The translations under genes were made by a program, and so were the position numbers. 64,000 nt of DNA. Origin: Rhizosphaericola mali (GTDB taxonomy: Bacteria; Bacteroidota; Bacteroidia; Chitinophagales; Chitinophagaceae). The notes under the pieces were generated by a model that was given only the letters and a program-made list of their open reading frames with translations, was not told the origin of the DNA and searched no databases. The stretch's first letter is position 1. The number at the start of each line of letters is the position of its first letter. The stretch spans positions 868,001-932,000 of the forward strand of contig NZ_CP044016.1 in the NCBI RefSeq assembly GCF_004337365.2, given 5' to 3'. Shown here piece after piece: positions 27,394-35,567 of the stretch.

Positions 27394-28755
27394 ATGGCAA
27401 AAAAATCAATATCCTTATCATTTACAGAACGATTTTTACATTTTTGGGAATTGCATTTTGCACCTCAAGTGGATAAAGATTCGACTATAATTGTTGCCAT
27501 TAGCGGCGGTATGGATAGTGTCGTTTTGGCATATTTAATCAAAGAAATTGTACATTTAAATATTGAGTTGGCGCATTGTAATTTTCATTTGAGAGGTGAG
27601 GAGAGTGATCGGGATGAATTATTTGTTCGAAATTTTGCAGAACAATTGGGTGTGCATCTTCATATTCAAAATTTTGATACTATACAATATGCAAATTCGA
27701 AAAAACTAAGTATCGAAGAAGCAGCGAGAAATCTGCGCTATGATTGGTTTAGACAATTGGCAAGGAGAGAAGGTCGTAAGATTTGCCCAATATTTGTAGC
27801 GCATCATGCCAATGATAGTATCGAAACACTTTTGAATAATTTCTTTAGAGGTACCGGTATTGCTGGTTTGCAGGGAATTCAAGCCGTTAATAATGGAATC
27901 TTTCGCCCGTTATTATTTGCCAAAAGAAAAGAAATTGTACATTTTGCACTACAAAATAATTTACAATGGGTAGAGGATTCTACTAATGCCTCTTCGGACT
28001 ATACTAGAAATTATTTGCGTAATGAAGTTTTACCCGAATTGAAATCATTTTACCCAACTATTGAAGATAATTTACTAGGAAATATTCATAGATTTAAAGA
28101 TCTAAACTATATTTATTTGGATTTTATTCGGCAAACTTTAGATAAAATTCTTCTACAAAATGGAGCCGGTTTTAAAATTTCTATTGCAGATTTATTAGTT
28201 TTAGAGCCGTTGGATACCATTCTATTTGAATTAGCAAAAAAATTTGATTTCGGCACAAGGCAAGTGTCTGAGTGGAAAAAAATATTGGATGGTGAAAGTG
28301 GAAGTGCTATAGTTTCGCCAACATGGAAACTATGGAAAGATCGCACTGAATTGTATTTGATACCGATTGTAGAAGATGATCATAATGTGTTCATAATTAA
28401 TGAACCAAAAAACTATGAACTTCCTAATCTCAAGTTGTCCTTCTCTACACTTAAACATTTACCTGAAGAAAAAACGACTGACATACTGTATTTAGATCTT
28501 TCAAAAGTGACATTTCCTTTTACGATTCGTCATTGGAAAGATGGGGATTTCTTTTATCCCAATGGAATGAAAGGAAAGAAGAAATTGGCAAAATATTTTA
28601 TTGATGAAAAAATTCCTGTTGTAGAAAAGGGACAGATTTGGTTATTGACAAAAGAGGATGTGGTTGTATGGGTAATTGGGTTGCGAGCTGATCGACGTTT
28701 TTTAGCGGATGAAAATTCAACCGAAATCTTAGCAGTTCGTAAACTTTTGAAGTAA
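27394..28755 (+). CDS. tilS: tRNA(Ile)-lysidine synthase
   Basis: A 453-residue ATP-dependent enzyme that converts C34 of tRNA-Ile(CAU) to lysidine, so that it reads AUA. The PP-loop AISGGMDSVVLAYL near the N-terminus, LAHCNFHLRGEESDRDE and VAHHANDSIETLLNNFFRG are hallmarks. The C-terminal TilS substrate-binding domain ends with the IRHWKDGDFFYP region and GLRADRRFL. ATG at 27394 is chosen over the upstream TTG at 27382, which lies inside the terminator stem. Confidence 0.95.
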   Translation: MAKKSISLSFTERFLHFWELHFAPQVDKDSTIIVAISGGMDSVVLAYLIKEIVHLNIELAHCNFHLRGEESDRDELFVRNFAEQLGVHLHIQNFDTIQYANSKKLSIEEAARNLRYDWFRQLARREGRKICPIFVAHHANDSIETLLNNFFRGTGIAGLQGIQAVNNGIFRPLLFAKRKEIVHFALQNNLQWVEDSTNASSDYTRNYLRNEVLPELKSFYPTIEDNLLGNIHRFKDLNYIYLDFIRQTLDKILLQNGAGFKISIADLLVLEPLDTILFELAKKFDFGTRQVSEWKKILDGESGSAIVSPTWKLWKDRTELYLIPIVEDDHNVFIINEPKNYELPNLKLSFSTLKHLPEEKTTDILYLDLSKVTFPFTIRHWKDGDFFYPNGMKGKKKLAKYFIDEKIPVVEKGQIWLLTKEDVVVWVIGLRADRRFLADENSTEILAVRKLLK

Positions 28756-28981
28756 AATGACTTATTTAGTGGATAAACAACACTTTTTAGCACATTTATT
28801 CTATAGTATAAATGGATGGGGGCGATATTTTAATTTGTCATAAATTTTATGTACCTTTACTTAATTCAACAGAAATTAAGTTTATCAAGTTTAGAATTTT
28901 GCTTGTTTCCTAATAGGAAAAATTCATAAGTCCTCTTCTTTTATTCTCTAACACTGTTATAACCAATGTAAATTTTTTATT
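28756..28981 (+). promoter_or_regulatory. Gap and possible long leader of the RRM protein gene
   Basis: 226 bp without a gene. It holds a near-consensus -7 element TACCTTTA at about 28851 and a hairpin ACTTAATT / AATTAAGT at about 28858-28880, leaving a 5' leader of about 120 nt. Long structured leaders are usual for cold-regulated RNA-binding proteins; no known RNA family was recognised. Confidence 0.35.
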
Positions 28982-29278
28982 ATGAACATTTTTGTTTCTA
29001 ATTTGAGTTATTCTGTTACCAATGAGGAGTTAAAATCATTGTTTGAACAATATGGAGAAGTAAATTCTTGCGTAATTATCATGGATAAATTTACACAAAG
29101 AAGTAAAGGATTTGGATTTGTTGAAATTTCAAATGAGGAAGAAGCGGAAGCTGCCATTAAAGATTTAAACGGGAAACAATTTGGAGAACGTTCCATAAAT
29201 GTTGCTCAAGCGAGAGAGCGTCAAATTAAATCAGATGGTGGTGGTTATCGTGGAAACAAATCTTCTAATCGCTGGTAA
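28982..29278 (+). CDS. RRM-domain RNA-binding protein
   Basis: A 98-residue protein made of a single RNA-recognition motif. RNP2 is MNIFVSNLSY at the N-terminus and RNP1 is KGFGFVEI near residue 42. A short basic Gly-rich tail (GGGYRGNKSSNRW) follows. Such Rbp-type proteins are common in Bacteroidota and cyanobacteria and are often linked to cold or general RNA regulation. It is followed by a perfect terminator palindrome and then a cold-shock-domain gene. Confidence 0.95.
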   Translation: MNIFVSNLSYSVTNEELKSLFEQYGEVNSCVIIMDKFTQRSKGFGFVEISNEEEAEAAIKDLNGKQFGERSINVAQARERQIKSDGGGYRGNKSSNRW

Positions 29279-29337
29279 ATCCGAAATATTAAATTGGGTA
29301 AAAGTATTTAAAAAACTTACATATAATCTTAAGCATT

Positions 29338-29367
29338 GAGAAAGCAACTTTTAAAAGTTGCTTTCTC
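29338..29367. terminator. Perfect terminator palindrome after the RRM gene
   Basis: A 30-bp perfect palindrome with 15-nt arms (GAGAAAGCAACTTTT and its complement). It separates the RRM gene from the cold-shock gene, whose ATG lies 33 bp downstream. Confidence 0.82.
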
Positions 29368-29399
29368 TTATTTATCATAATTAAAAAGGAATATTATAA

Positions 29400-29840
29400 A
29401 TGAGCGAAACATTTAACAAAAAAGAAAAAGAAAAAAAGAGAAGAGAAAAGCAAGTTGCAAAACAAGAACGCAAAGAGCAAAGAAAAATGCAATCAATAAA
29501 AGGCGCTCCATTGTCTGATATGATGGCGTATGTTGATGAAAATGGGAATTTAACAAGTACTCCTGTTGATTTCAAAAATAAAAAAGATGTAAGTATTGAT
29601 GAAATTCAAATCTCAATACCAAAATTAGAAGATCGAGCTTTAGTAGATACTAAAAAAGGTGTTGTAAAGTTTTTTAATCAAGAAAAGGGATTTGGTTTTA
29701 TTCAAGAAAATAACAATAAAATAGATCTATTTTTTCACATTAATTCTCTAGTTCATGCCGTTAATATGAATGACAGAGTTTCGTTTGAAGTTGTTAGAGG
29801 AAAAAAAGGGCCAGAAGCGGTAAACATAACGAAATTATAA
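29400..29840 (+). CDS. Cold-shock domain protein with charged N-terminal extension
   Basis: A 146-residue nucleic-acid-binding protein. The C-terminal CSD (about 84-146) has GVVKFFNQEKGFGFI (RNP1) and LFFHINSLV (RNP2). The first 35 residues are almost entirely Lys/Glu/Arg (FNKKEKEKKRREKQVAKQER) and likely form a charged helix. This layout recurs in Bacteroidota CspA-like proteins. It may bind single-stranded RNA as a chaperone. It follows the RRM gene but is separated from it by a strong terminator. Confidence 0.93.
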   Translation: MSETFNKKEKEKKRREKQVAKQERKEQRKMQSIKGAPLSDMMAYVDENGNLTSTPVDFKNKKDVSIDEIQISIPKLEDRALVDTKKGVVKFFNQEKGFGFIQENNNKIDLFFHINSLVHAVNMNDRVSFEVVRGKKGPEAVNITKL

Positions 29841-29976
29841 CAGTCATTATCTACCATGAGCAACAAATTAATATTAGCTTCGACTTATGATAGATTTGCT
29901 ATGAGTAATTTCTCAACAAAGCAGATTTTCATCCTTTTTCATTTATAATTTATATATTATCACGAAGAAAAATTTA

Positions 29977-30858
29977 TTGTTGCTCCCCTTTTTTTATATT
30001 CTATCTCTCTTGCCTTTTTGGATAGTATACAGAATATCAGATTGTTTATATTTTCTTATATATAGAATTATTGGGTATCGCAAAAAAATAGTAAGGCAAA
30101 ATATAGCAAGTTCTTTCCCAAACAAAACTATAGTTGAGCAAAAACAAATAGAACGTAAATATTATGCTTATTTATGTGATTTGATTTTAGAAACTTTCAA
30201 GACTCTAACGATAAGCAAAAGGAGTATGTTAAAGCGTTGCCATCTTGAAAAAGATGCGGAAGCTTTATTTGCAGATTTAAATCGAAAAAATAATAGTGCT
30301 ATTCTTGTGCTCGGTCATCACGGTAATTGGGAATGGGCGGGAAATACGGTAGGGATAGTTTGCGGACAACCCGTTTATATTATATATCATCCACTTACAA
30401 GTAAATTTTTCAATCGCTTAATGATTCGGATGCGTAGTCGATTTGGCAATAAATTGATAGCTATGAAGGATACATTTAGGCAAATGTCACAAAATAGGCC
30501 TAATACTGTAATGACGGCTTTTGTAGCGGATCAATCTCCTGTGCCAGAGCATGCCTATTGGTTAAGATTTCTAAATCAAGACACACCAGTGTTTGAGGGC
30601 GTCGAAAAAATGGCAAGGAAATTAAAGCAATCTGTAGTATATATGGATATTGTTAAGAAAAAGAGAGGATTTTATTCTATTACAGCTAAGCTTATTGAGG
30701 ATTTTTCGACTGAAAATATAACTGGAACTATAACTCAAAAGCATATAAAATGTTTGGAAGATTCTATTAATAGTCAACCAGAGACTTGGCTATGGTCGCA
30801 TAGACGTTGGAAACATAAAAAGAAAATCGATACCATTGTACATCCAAGTATTATATAA
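29977..30858 (+). CDS. LpxL/HtrB-like lysophospholipid acyltransferase
   Basis: A 293-residue membrane-associated acyltransferase, probably adding a secondary acyl chain to lipid A. A hydrophobic N-terminal helix is followed by the catalytic HxxxxD/E motif, here HHGNWEWAG (about residues 112-120), then ADQSPVPEHAYWLRF and the C-terminal PETWLWSHRRWKHK. The visible start is TTG at 29977; no in-frame ATG exists after the stop at 29902-29904, so the true start may be TTG or another rare codon slightly upstream. It stands alone; an AT-rich gap follows. Confidence 0.88.
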   Translation: MLLPFFYILSLLPFWIVYRISDCLYFLIYRIIGYRKKIVRQNIASSFPNKTIVEQKQIERKYYAYLCDLILETFKTLTISKRSMLKRCHLEKDAEALFADLNRKNNSAILVLGHHGNWEWAGNTVGIVCGQPVYIIYHPLTSKFFNRLMIRMRSRFGNKLIAMKDTFRQMSQNRPNTVMTAFVADQSPVPEHAYWLRFLNQDTPVFEGVEKMARKLKQSVVYMDIVKKKRGFYSITAKLIEDFSTENITGTITQKHIKCLEDSINSQPETWLWSHRRWKHKKKIDTIVHPSII

Positions 30859-31558
30859 TTATCTATAGTAAGTAATATAGAAAATTTTTTTATAGATTGA
30901 TAATATATTGAGATAGCTTTTATTTTTACAAATAAGTAAGGATTGAAATTTATTAAAGTTTTTATTTTCGATTTTATTGTTTAGATAGTTATAATAAGTT
31001 TTTGTGATATTATAATTATACAGAAAAATTTGAGCGTTATTTTTTTGTTCCAAAATGTCCAACCGAAGATTATAGGTATGCAGGTGTTTGCTGATGAAGG
31101 CTTGTTGGCATTATTTTAGAGTTAAGACATATATACAATTAAATACATCAAAATAGTTACAATATCTTAGGTTAAACCTTAGATGTTCAATATTATTCAA
31201 TTGTAGAGACTTAAGAAAACTACACCTATTAAATTATAATTCTATTCCTGATCGTACTACTCAAATATGATGAATATCATTAATAGAGACATGTGTATTC
31301 ATCGAATTGATTTTAAATAATATTGTTAACAATTAGATTTTCTATAATCTATTAAGGTTAATTTATCAAAACTTTTATACAGATCAATCATTTACATATA
31401 TTGATGAACTATTTTTTGTAATGCAATAGATTTTAGAATACATACTTTTTTTCTTTCTATGCGATTATGAAATGCGAATGTCTTTAACGTATGAGAGTGA
31501 ATTATTATCAAGGATAGCGAATAAGACGAATCTATATATTGCTTAATGATTGAATAAT
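30859..31558. other. AT-rich intergenic region without convincing genes
   Basis: About 700 bp of very AT-rich DNA between the acyltransferase and the palindrome at 31559. The possible 67-codon minus-strand frame at its left end is Asn/Ile/Lys/Tyr-rich and looks non-coding. One more GC-rich patch at about 31054-31120 could encode the protein-like tail IIGMQVFADEGLLALF before a stop, possibly a decayed gene end. A near-palindrome around GGTTAAACC lies at about 31166-31186. Confidence 0.5.
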
Positions 31559-31619
31559 ATAACAATAGAAACAAAAATCGGATGTAAAATTTACATCCGA
31601 TTTTTGTTTCTATTGTTAT
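31559..31619. terminator. Long bidirectional terminator after yidC
   Basis: Perfect inverted repeat with 30-nt arms (31559-31588 and 31590-31619) around one central base. The GC-richer core ATCGGATG / CATCCGAT is flanked by A5 and T5 tracts, so it can work in both directions. It lies 44 bp after the yidC stop. Confidence 0.85.
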
Positions 31620-31662
31620 TCCCTAAGGAAAGATCCCCGCTAAGGCAATTTTTTGCTTTTGT

Positions 31663-33519
31663 TTATTTTTTACCTCTATTTTTGGCATCTTGCATTTGTT
31701 TTTGCATTTCCGCCATTTGTTCAAGGCGTTGTGCAAATTTGCCTTTTCCTTTCTTCGGTGCCTTTCTTTTTTCTTCAATTAAAGCCAATACTTTTTGTGG
31801 GTTGATCACCACTTTTTGGATAAATAATTGAATTAATAAAGTTACGACGTTACTTACCGTATAATACCAAGTTAAGGCAGATGGCATATTGTTCCACCAG
31901 AACAAGAATACGATTGGCATGATATACGGCATGTATTTCAATGCTGGATTATCTTGCGTTTGTGGCGTAGCACTGATATTATAAACGGAAATCAATAAAC
32001 TTGTAATAGCAGAAAGGAATGTAAATAAACTTAAGTGATCGCCTATTACAGGAATATTCGTATGCCAACTAATAATAGAATCGTAGGCAGAAAGGTCATG
32101 TGCCCAAAGGAAACTCTTACCTCTCAATTGAATATTGGAACTAAAGAAACTATACAAGGAGAAGAATATCGGAATCTGGAACAATACCGGAATACAACCG
32201 CCCATAGGATTTACTCCCGCTTCACGGAAAAGCTTCATTTGTTCCATCGCAAATCCTTGTTGGTCTTTGCCATATTTTTTCTTCAATTCATCTAATTCTG
32301 GTTTCAAAACTTTCATTTTGGCGCCACTTAAATAACTTGAATAAGTTAATGGAGATAGAATTATACGTATAAATAAGGTCAATAATGCAATCACCCATCC
32401 GAAATTAGTAATGAATCCTGCTAGGAAATTAAATACCGGAATGATGATACCTCTATTGATATATTTTACAAAAGAGAACATACCCGAACCAAGATCAACG
32501 ATGTTTTTCATTCCATTGTCGTATTGTTTCAAGATACCATAATCATTTGGTCCAAAATAAATCTGCATAGGGATTGATGCTGTAGCTGTGGCAGGTACGC
32601 TCAATTGCATATTGGCACTTGCGTCAAATAATTGACCTGTTGTGTCAGCAAAAGCATCCATCGTCGCTTTACCCTTGGAAAAGCTATTTTTAGAAAGTGC
32701 AACTGTCGCATTGAAAAATTGTTGCTTAAATCCAAGCCATTCAACAGGTTTTTCAAAGTCTTTCGTTACATTACCTTTTTCTTTCGCTCTATCGTAGTCA
32801 AAATCATTGTCAGAATAGAATACAATTCTGGATTGTTGTTTTTCGTAAGACGCAGAACGTTGTTGTTGATGCAATTGTGTATTCCAATGGAAATTCAACG
32901 TATTACCGGTCAATAAATGATTGGCTCCAGTCAACCCAATATTCCAATTGATCATATATTGGTCGGGACGGATTAAATATTGATGTACAATTTTTTCACC
33001 ATTAGGAGAGAAAAGTGTAAAAGTCAAAGATTGACTTCCATCAGCGTTTTTCACAATTGGATCAGCTGTAAAATACAAATCACTTGTTTGTGCTGTTGTA
33101 TTGTTAGACGTGTTAATCGCATAACCCATTTGATCATTGTTACCACCACCAATTATTACAGGCGTATTTGTTTTGTCATAAGAGTCATATTTCTTTAATG
33201 AAACACTTTTTAATTGACCTCCTTTATTAGAAAATACGGCTTTCATTAAGTCGTTTTCGACAATAATTTCAGTTTCTTTTCCCGCTGCGGCAGAAGTAAA
33301 ACTTCCAGCAATCTGATTTCTAGTGAGAGAATCTAATTTAAGGGAATCGGCTGTACTTAAAGGCTTGATTTTCGCTTTTTCAGCTTTCGCGATGGAGTCC
33401 TGCTTTTGTTTTTCTTGCTTTTGGACTTCCATCTGTTGCTTGTTGGTTACCCAAAAAAAGGCGATAAATAATACACCTAATAGGACGAACCCAGCAATGG
33501 ACATTTTGTCTCTTTTCAT
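31663..33519 (-). CDS. yidC: Membrane protein insertase YidC
   Basis: A 618-residue inner-membrane insertase that works alone or with SecYEG. An N-terminal anchor helix (AGFVLLGVLFIAFFWVT) is followed by the large periplasmic beta-sandwich (about 60-350) and the conserved C-terminal core of five helices, including the cytoplasmic loop KPELDELKKKYGKDQQ and NPMGGCIPVLFQIPIFFSLY. The basic C-terminal tail KAPKKGKGKFAQRLEQMAEM may contact the ribosome. Length and architecture fit the Gram-negative type. It is transcribed alone from a good promoter with a hairpin leader and ends before the 31559-31619 terminator. Confidence 0.97.
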   Translation of the reverse strand: MKRDKMSIAGFVLLGVLFIAFFWVTNKQQMEVQKQEKQKQDSIAKAEKAKIKPLSTADSLKLDSLTRNQIAGSFTSAAAGKETEIIVENDLMKAVFSNKGGQLKSVSLKKYDSYDKTNTPVIIGGGNNDQMGYAINTSNNTTAQTSDLYFTADPIVKNADGSQSLTFTLFSPNGEKIVHQYLIRPDQYMINWNIGLTGANHLLTGNTLNFHWNTQLHQQQRSASYEKQQSRIVFYSDNDFDYDRAKEKGNVTKDFEKPVEWLGFKQQFFNATVALSKNSFSKGKATMDAFADTTGQLFDASANMQLSVPATATASIPMQIYFGPNDYGILKQYDNGMKNIVDLGSGMFSFVKYINRGIIIPVFNFLAGFITNFGWVIALLTLFIRIILSPLTYSSYLSGAKMKVLKPELDELKKKYGKDQQGFAMEQMKLFREAGVNPMGGCIPVLFQIPIFFSLYSFFSSNIQLRGKSFLWAHDLSAYDSIISWHTNIPVIGDHLSLFTFLSAITSLLISVYNISATPQTQDNPALKYMPYIMPIVFLFWWNNMPSALTWYYTVSNVVTLLIQLFIQKVVINPQKVLALIEEKRKAPKKGKGKFAQRLEQMAEMQKQMQDAKNRGKK

Positions 33520-33542
33520 TCAAAATCGTTTTTTTGAAAAAT

Positions 33543-33561
33543 CGGGAAGTGATTCTTCCCG
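33543..33561 (-). promoter_or_regulatory. Hairpin in the yidC leader, terminator-like
   Basis: A perfect 7-bp stem (CGGGAAG / CTTCCCG) with a 5-nt loop, followed on the minus strand by ATTTTTC. It lies between the predicted promoter and the yidC ATG at 33519, so it would be transcribed in the leader and could act as an attenuator. Confidence 0.5.
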
Positions 33562-33573
33562 GTTAATGCGCGG

Positions 33574-33604
33574 CAAAGGTAACGAATGGAGAATAGATTG
33601 CCAA
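33574..33604 (-). promoter_or_regulatory. yidC promoter
   Basis: On the minus strand, TTG (33604-33602), 20 nt, then TACCTTTG (33581-33574) match the Bacteroidota -33/-7 pattern. Transcription should begin about 33567, about 50 nt before the yidC ATG. Confidence 0.6.
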
Positions 33605-33674
33605 TGTTAGAGGAAAGTAGTTTTTAACAATGATTTTTAATTCCATTTTTTACCTTTAGGAAAACATATAATCT

Positions 33675-33980
33675 ATGAGTAATTTAATGGACAATTTGAA
33701 AGATGGTTTAAACAATTTAAAAGACAAAGCTTCTGATGCATTAGACACAGCAAAGGAAAAAGCAGGAGAGTTGTATGATAAAGCTGCAGATAAAGTGGAG
33801 GAATTAAAAGATAAAGCTGAAGAAAAATTTGGACCATCTGCAGAAGATGCGAAAAATGAAGCCTCTAATCTAGCAGATAAAGCAGATGCGGAAGCACAGA
33901 TTTTGGCCGGGAAAGCGAAATTAGAAGCAACAGAATTAAAGGAAAAAATACAAGAAAAATTCAATAGCAATAACGAATAA
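33675..33980 (+). CDS. Small helical protein, LEA/YtxH-like
   Basis: A 101-residue protein of repeating Ala/Lys/Asp/Glu amphipathic helix units (for example LKDKASDALDTAKEKAGELY and AEDAKNEASNLADKADAEAQ). The pattern resembles group 3 LEA or YtxH-type stress proteins with 11-residue repeats. No signal peptide or membrane span is seen, so it is probably cytoplasmic. The function is not certain; stress protection or surface coating is inferred. It is closed by the terminator at 34004-34037. Confidence 0.78.
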   Translation: MSNLMDNLKDGLNNLKDKASDALDTAKEKAGELYDKAADKVEELKDKAEEKFGPSAEDAKNEASNLADKADAEAQILAGKAKLEATELKEKIQEKFNSNNE

Positions 33981-34003
33981 ATACTGTAAGTTTAAAAATT
34001 GGG

Positions 34004-34037
34004 ACTACATTAGAGTAAAATCTGATGTAGTTTTTTT
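34004..34037 (+). terminator. Intrinsic terminator abutting the GNAT gene
   Basis: Stem ACTACATTAGA / TCTGATGTAGT (11 bp, one G-T) with a 6-nt loop and a run of seven T. The next ATG is at 34042, leaving no room for a separate promoter outside the hairpin. Confidence 0.85.
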
Positions 34038-34041
34038 GTTT

Positions 34042-34605
34042 ATGGAAATACAATTTAGAAAGGGAAAAAAGAGTGATTCGATTCAGGTTGCACCTTTAAT
34101 TGTCGCCGCAATGGGAGAGTTGGCGTACAAGTTTATTGGGAAACAGGATTATATAATGGCTTGCCAACTCTTTGCACATTTTGTAACTCTTGAAAATAAT
34201 CAATATAGTTATCAAAATTTATATGTTGCAGAATTGGATAGTGAAATAATAGGAATGATTTTAGCTTATGATGGCGAAAATTTGGATAAATTAAGAAAGC
34301 CTTTATTGGCATATTTGGCGGAAAAATATGCGGTAAATTTAAATTCTATTCAAGATGAAACACAAGAGGGAGAGTTTTATTTAGATTGTATTGCTATTTT
34401 ACCAAAATATCGAGGATTGGGCATCGCTGGAAAATTATTGAAATATGTTAAAGCGGAAATTACTTTTTTGTCTCCTCATCCATTAGGTTTAATTGTCGAA
34501 AAAAATAATAATTCTGCAATAAATGCTTATCTTAAATGTGGATTTGATATCAAGGATGAAAAAAAGATTCTTGGACAAGCCTATTGGCATATGCAGTTAA
34601 AGTAA
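34042..34605 (+). CDS. GNAT family N-acetyltransferase
   Basis: A 187-residue acetyltransferase. YLDCIAILPKYRGLGIAGKL forms the acetyl-CoA-binding motif A (R-G-L-G-I-A), and NNNSAINAYLKCGFDI the C-terminal conserved helix-strand. The substrate is unknown. ATG at 34042 (MEIQFRKGKK) is chosen; the TTG two codons upstream lies in the terminator T-run. Confidence 0.87.
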   Translation: MEIQFRKGKKSDSIQVAPLIVAAMGELAYKFIGKQDYIMACQLFAHFVTLENNQYSYQNLYVAELDSEIIGMILAYDGENLDKLRKPLLAYLAEKYAVNLNSIQDETQEGEFYLDCIAILPKYRGLGIAGKLLKYVKAEITFLSPHPLGLIVEKNNNSAINAYLKCGFDIKDEKKILGQAYWHMQLK

Positions 34606-34670
34606 AGTCCCGCATAGAGATGCAGGACGTTTTTAATTTTTAATAAATAAAAATTAAAGGAACACTATAT

Positions 34671-35075
34671 TTAATGAATTGTGTTGATATTTGATTTTAG
34701 ATATTGTATTGGACTCTTGCCAAATAATTTTTTGAAACATTTTGAAAAATAGGACGGGCTATCGAAACCTACCATAAAAGCGGCTTCTGAACTATTATAT
34801 CCATTCTTTAAATAGGTTAATGATTTGTATAATCTATAATTTCGTACCACCTCACTTGCTGGAATACCTAATGAAAGTTTCACTTTTCGATGCAATTGAG
34901 CCCTGCTCACATTGAGACTTTTCGCTAGACTGCTGATATTTAGATAGGGATCATCTATTTTCCTTTCTAATAAGTTATAAATTTTTTCAATAAATGGGTC
35001 TATGGGGAAATAGGTAATATTTCTATTCTCTGTTAAAGTGTATTCGTTTGTTATGGGTTGCGTATTATTTTTCAT
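34671..35075 (-). CDS. AraC family HTH-only regulator
   Basis: A 134-residue protein with only the AraC-type DNA-binding domain (about 35-132): a first helix-turn-helix ISSLAKSLNVSRAQLHRKVK and a second, AAFMVGFDSPSYFSKCFKKL, followed by FGKSPIQYLK. This resembles the C-terminal output domain of Bacteroidota hybrid two-component or ligand-binding AraC regulators, but no sensor is attached: an in-frame stop lies directly upstream of the ATG. It may be a natural stand-alone regulator or a remnant of a larger gene. Confidence 0.85.
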   Translation of the reverse strand: MKNNTQPITNEYTLTENRNITYFPIDPFIEKIYNLLERKIDDPYLNISSLAKSLNVSRAQLHRKVKLSLGIPASEVVRNYRLYKSLTYLKNGYNSSEAAFMVGFDSPSYFSKCFKKLFGKSPIQYLKSNINTIH

Positions 35076-35567
35076 CTAAAATTAAGAAGTGCAATAATGA
35101 TAATGGGTTGTTGTTATCACTTTTGCGAATATTTATAAAAAAAAGCATAATCGTTATAACAGATGTTTCAACTTTTGCTTTTAATTGTATTTTATAAATT
35201 TAATTATAGTAATTTAATGATAATTGTTATCTTATTAATTAAATATATTAAGGCAATCCCGTAAGTATATTTTACATTAGGAATGTATCTATCAAAAAAA
35301 ATATTTGAATGGTTAATTAAGAAAAAATGGACAATAGGTAGGTTTAATATTTTTGAATAAATGGCAAATGCTTAGGTGAACAGGTCTACACCTCTGCAAT
35401 TATATAAAACCCTAAAAGATAATTATTTTAATTCTTAAGTAAATGAAAGTCTTGTTAAATGTGAAAGGTTTCCATGTTAAGAAAAACATATCTTATATAT
35501 TTAAGTTTAGTTGCATGCCAAATCCATTTTAAGTCATTTTGATTTATAAAATTATAACTCACTTAAT
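35076..35567. other. Gene-free region upstream of AraC regulator
   Basis: 492 bp with no convincing gene. It contains repeated GATAA...TTATC inverted motifs near 35098-35120 and 35218-35232, and a small inverted repeat AGGTG...CACCT near 35374-35393. These could be regulator sites for the adjacent AraC gene, but support is weak. Confidence 0.35.

Noticed and set aside
29855-29950. Short ORF starting MSNKLILAST before the acyltransferase gene
   Set aside because: Only 31 codons, no conserved pattern, and in a different frame from the acyltransferase; I see no evidence of a frameshift linking them.
30859-31062. 67-codon minus-strand reading frame
   Set aside because: It is made up almost only of Asn, Ile, Lys, Tyr and Leu, as expected from AT-rich non-coding DNA, and has no recognisable motif.
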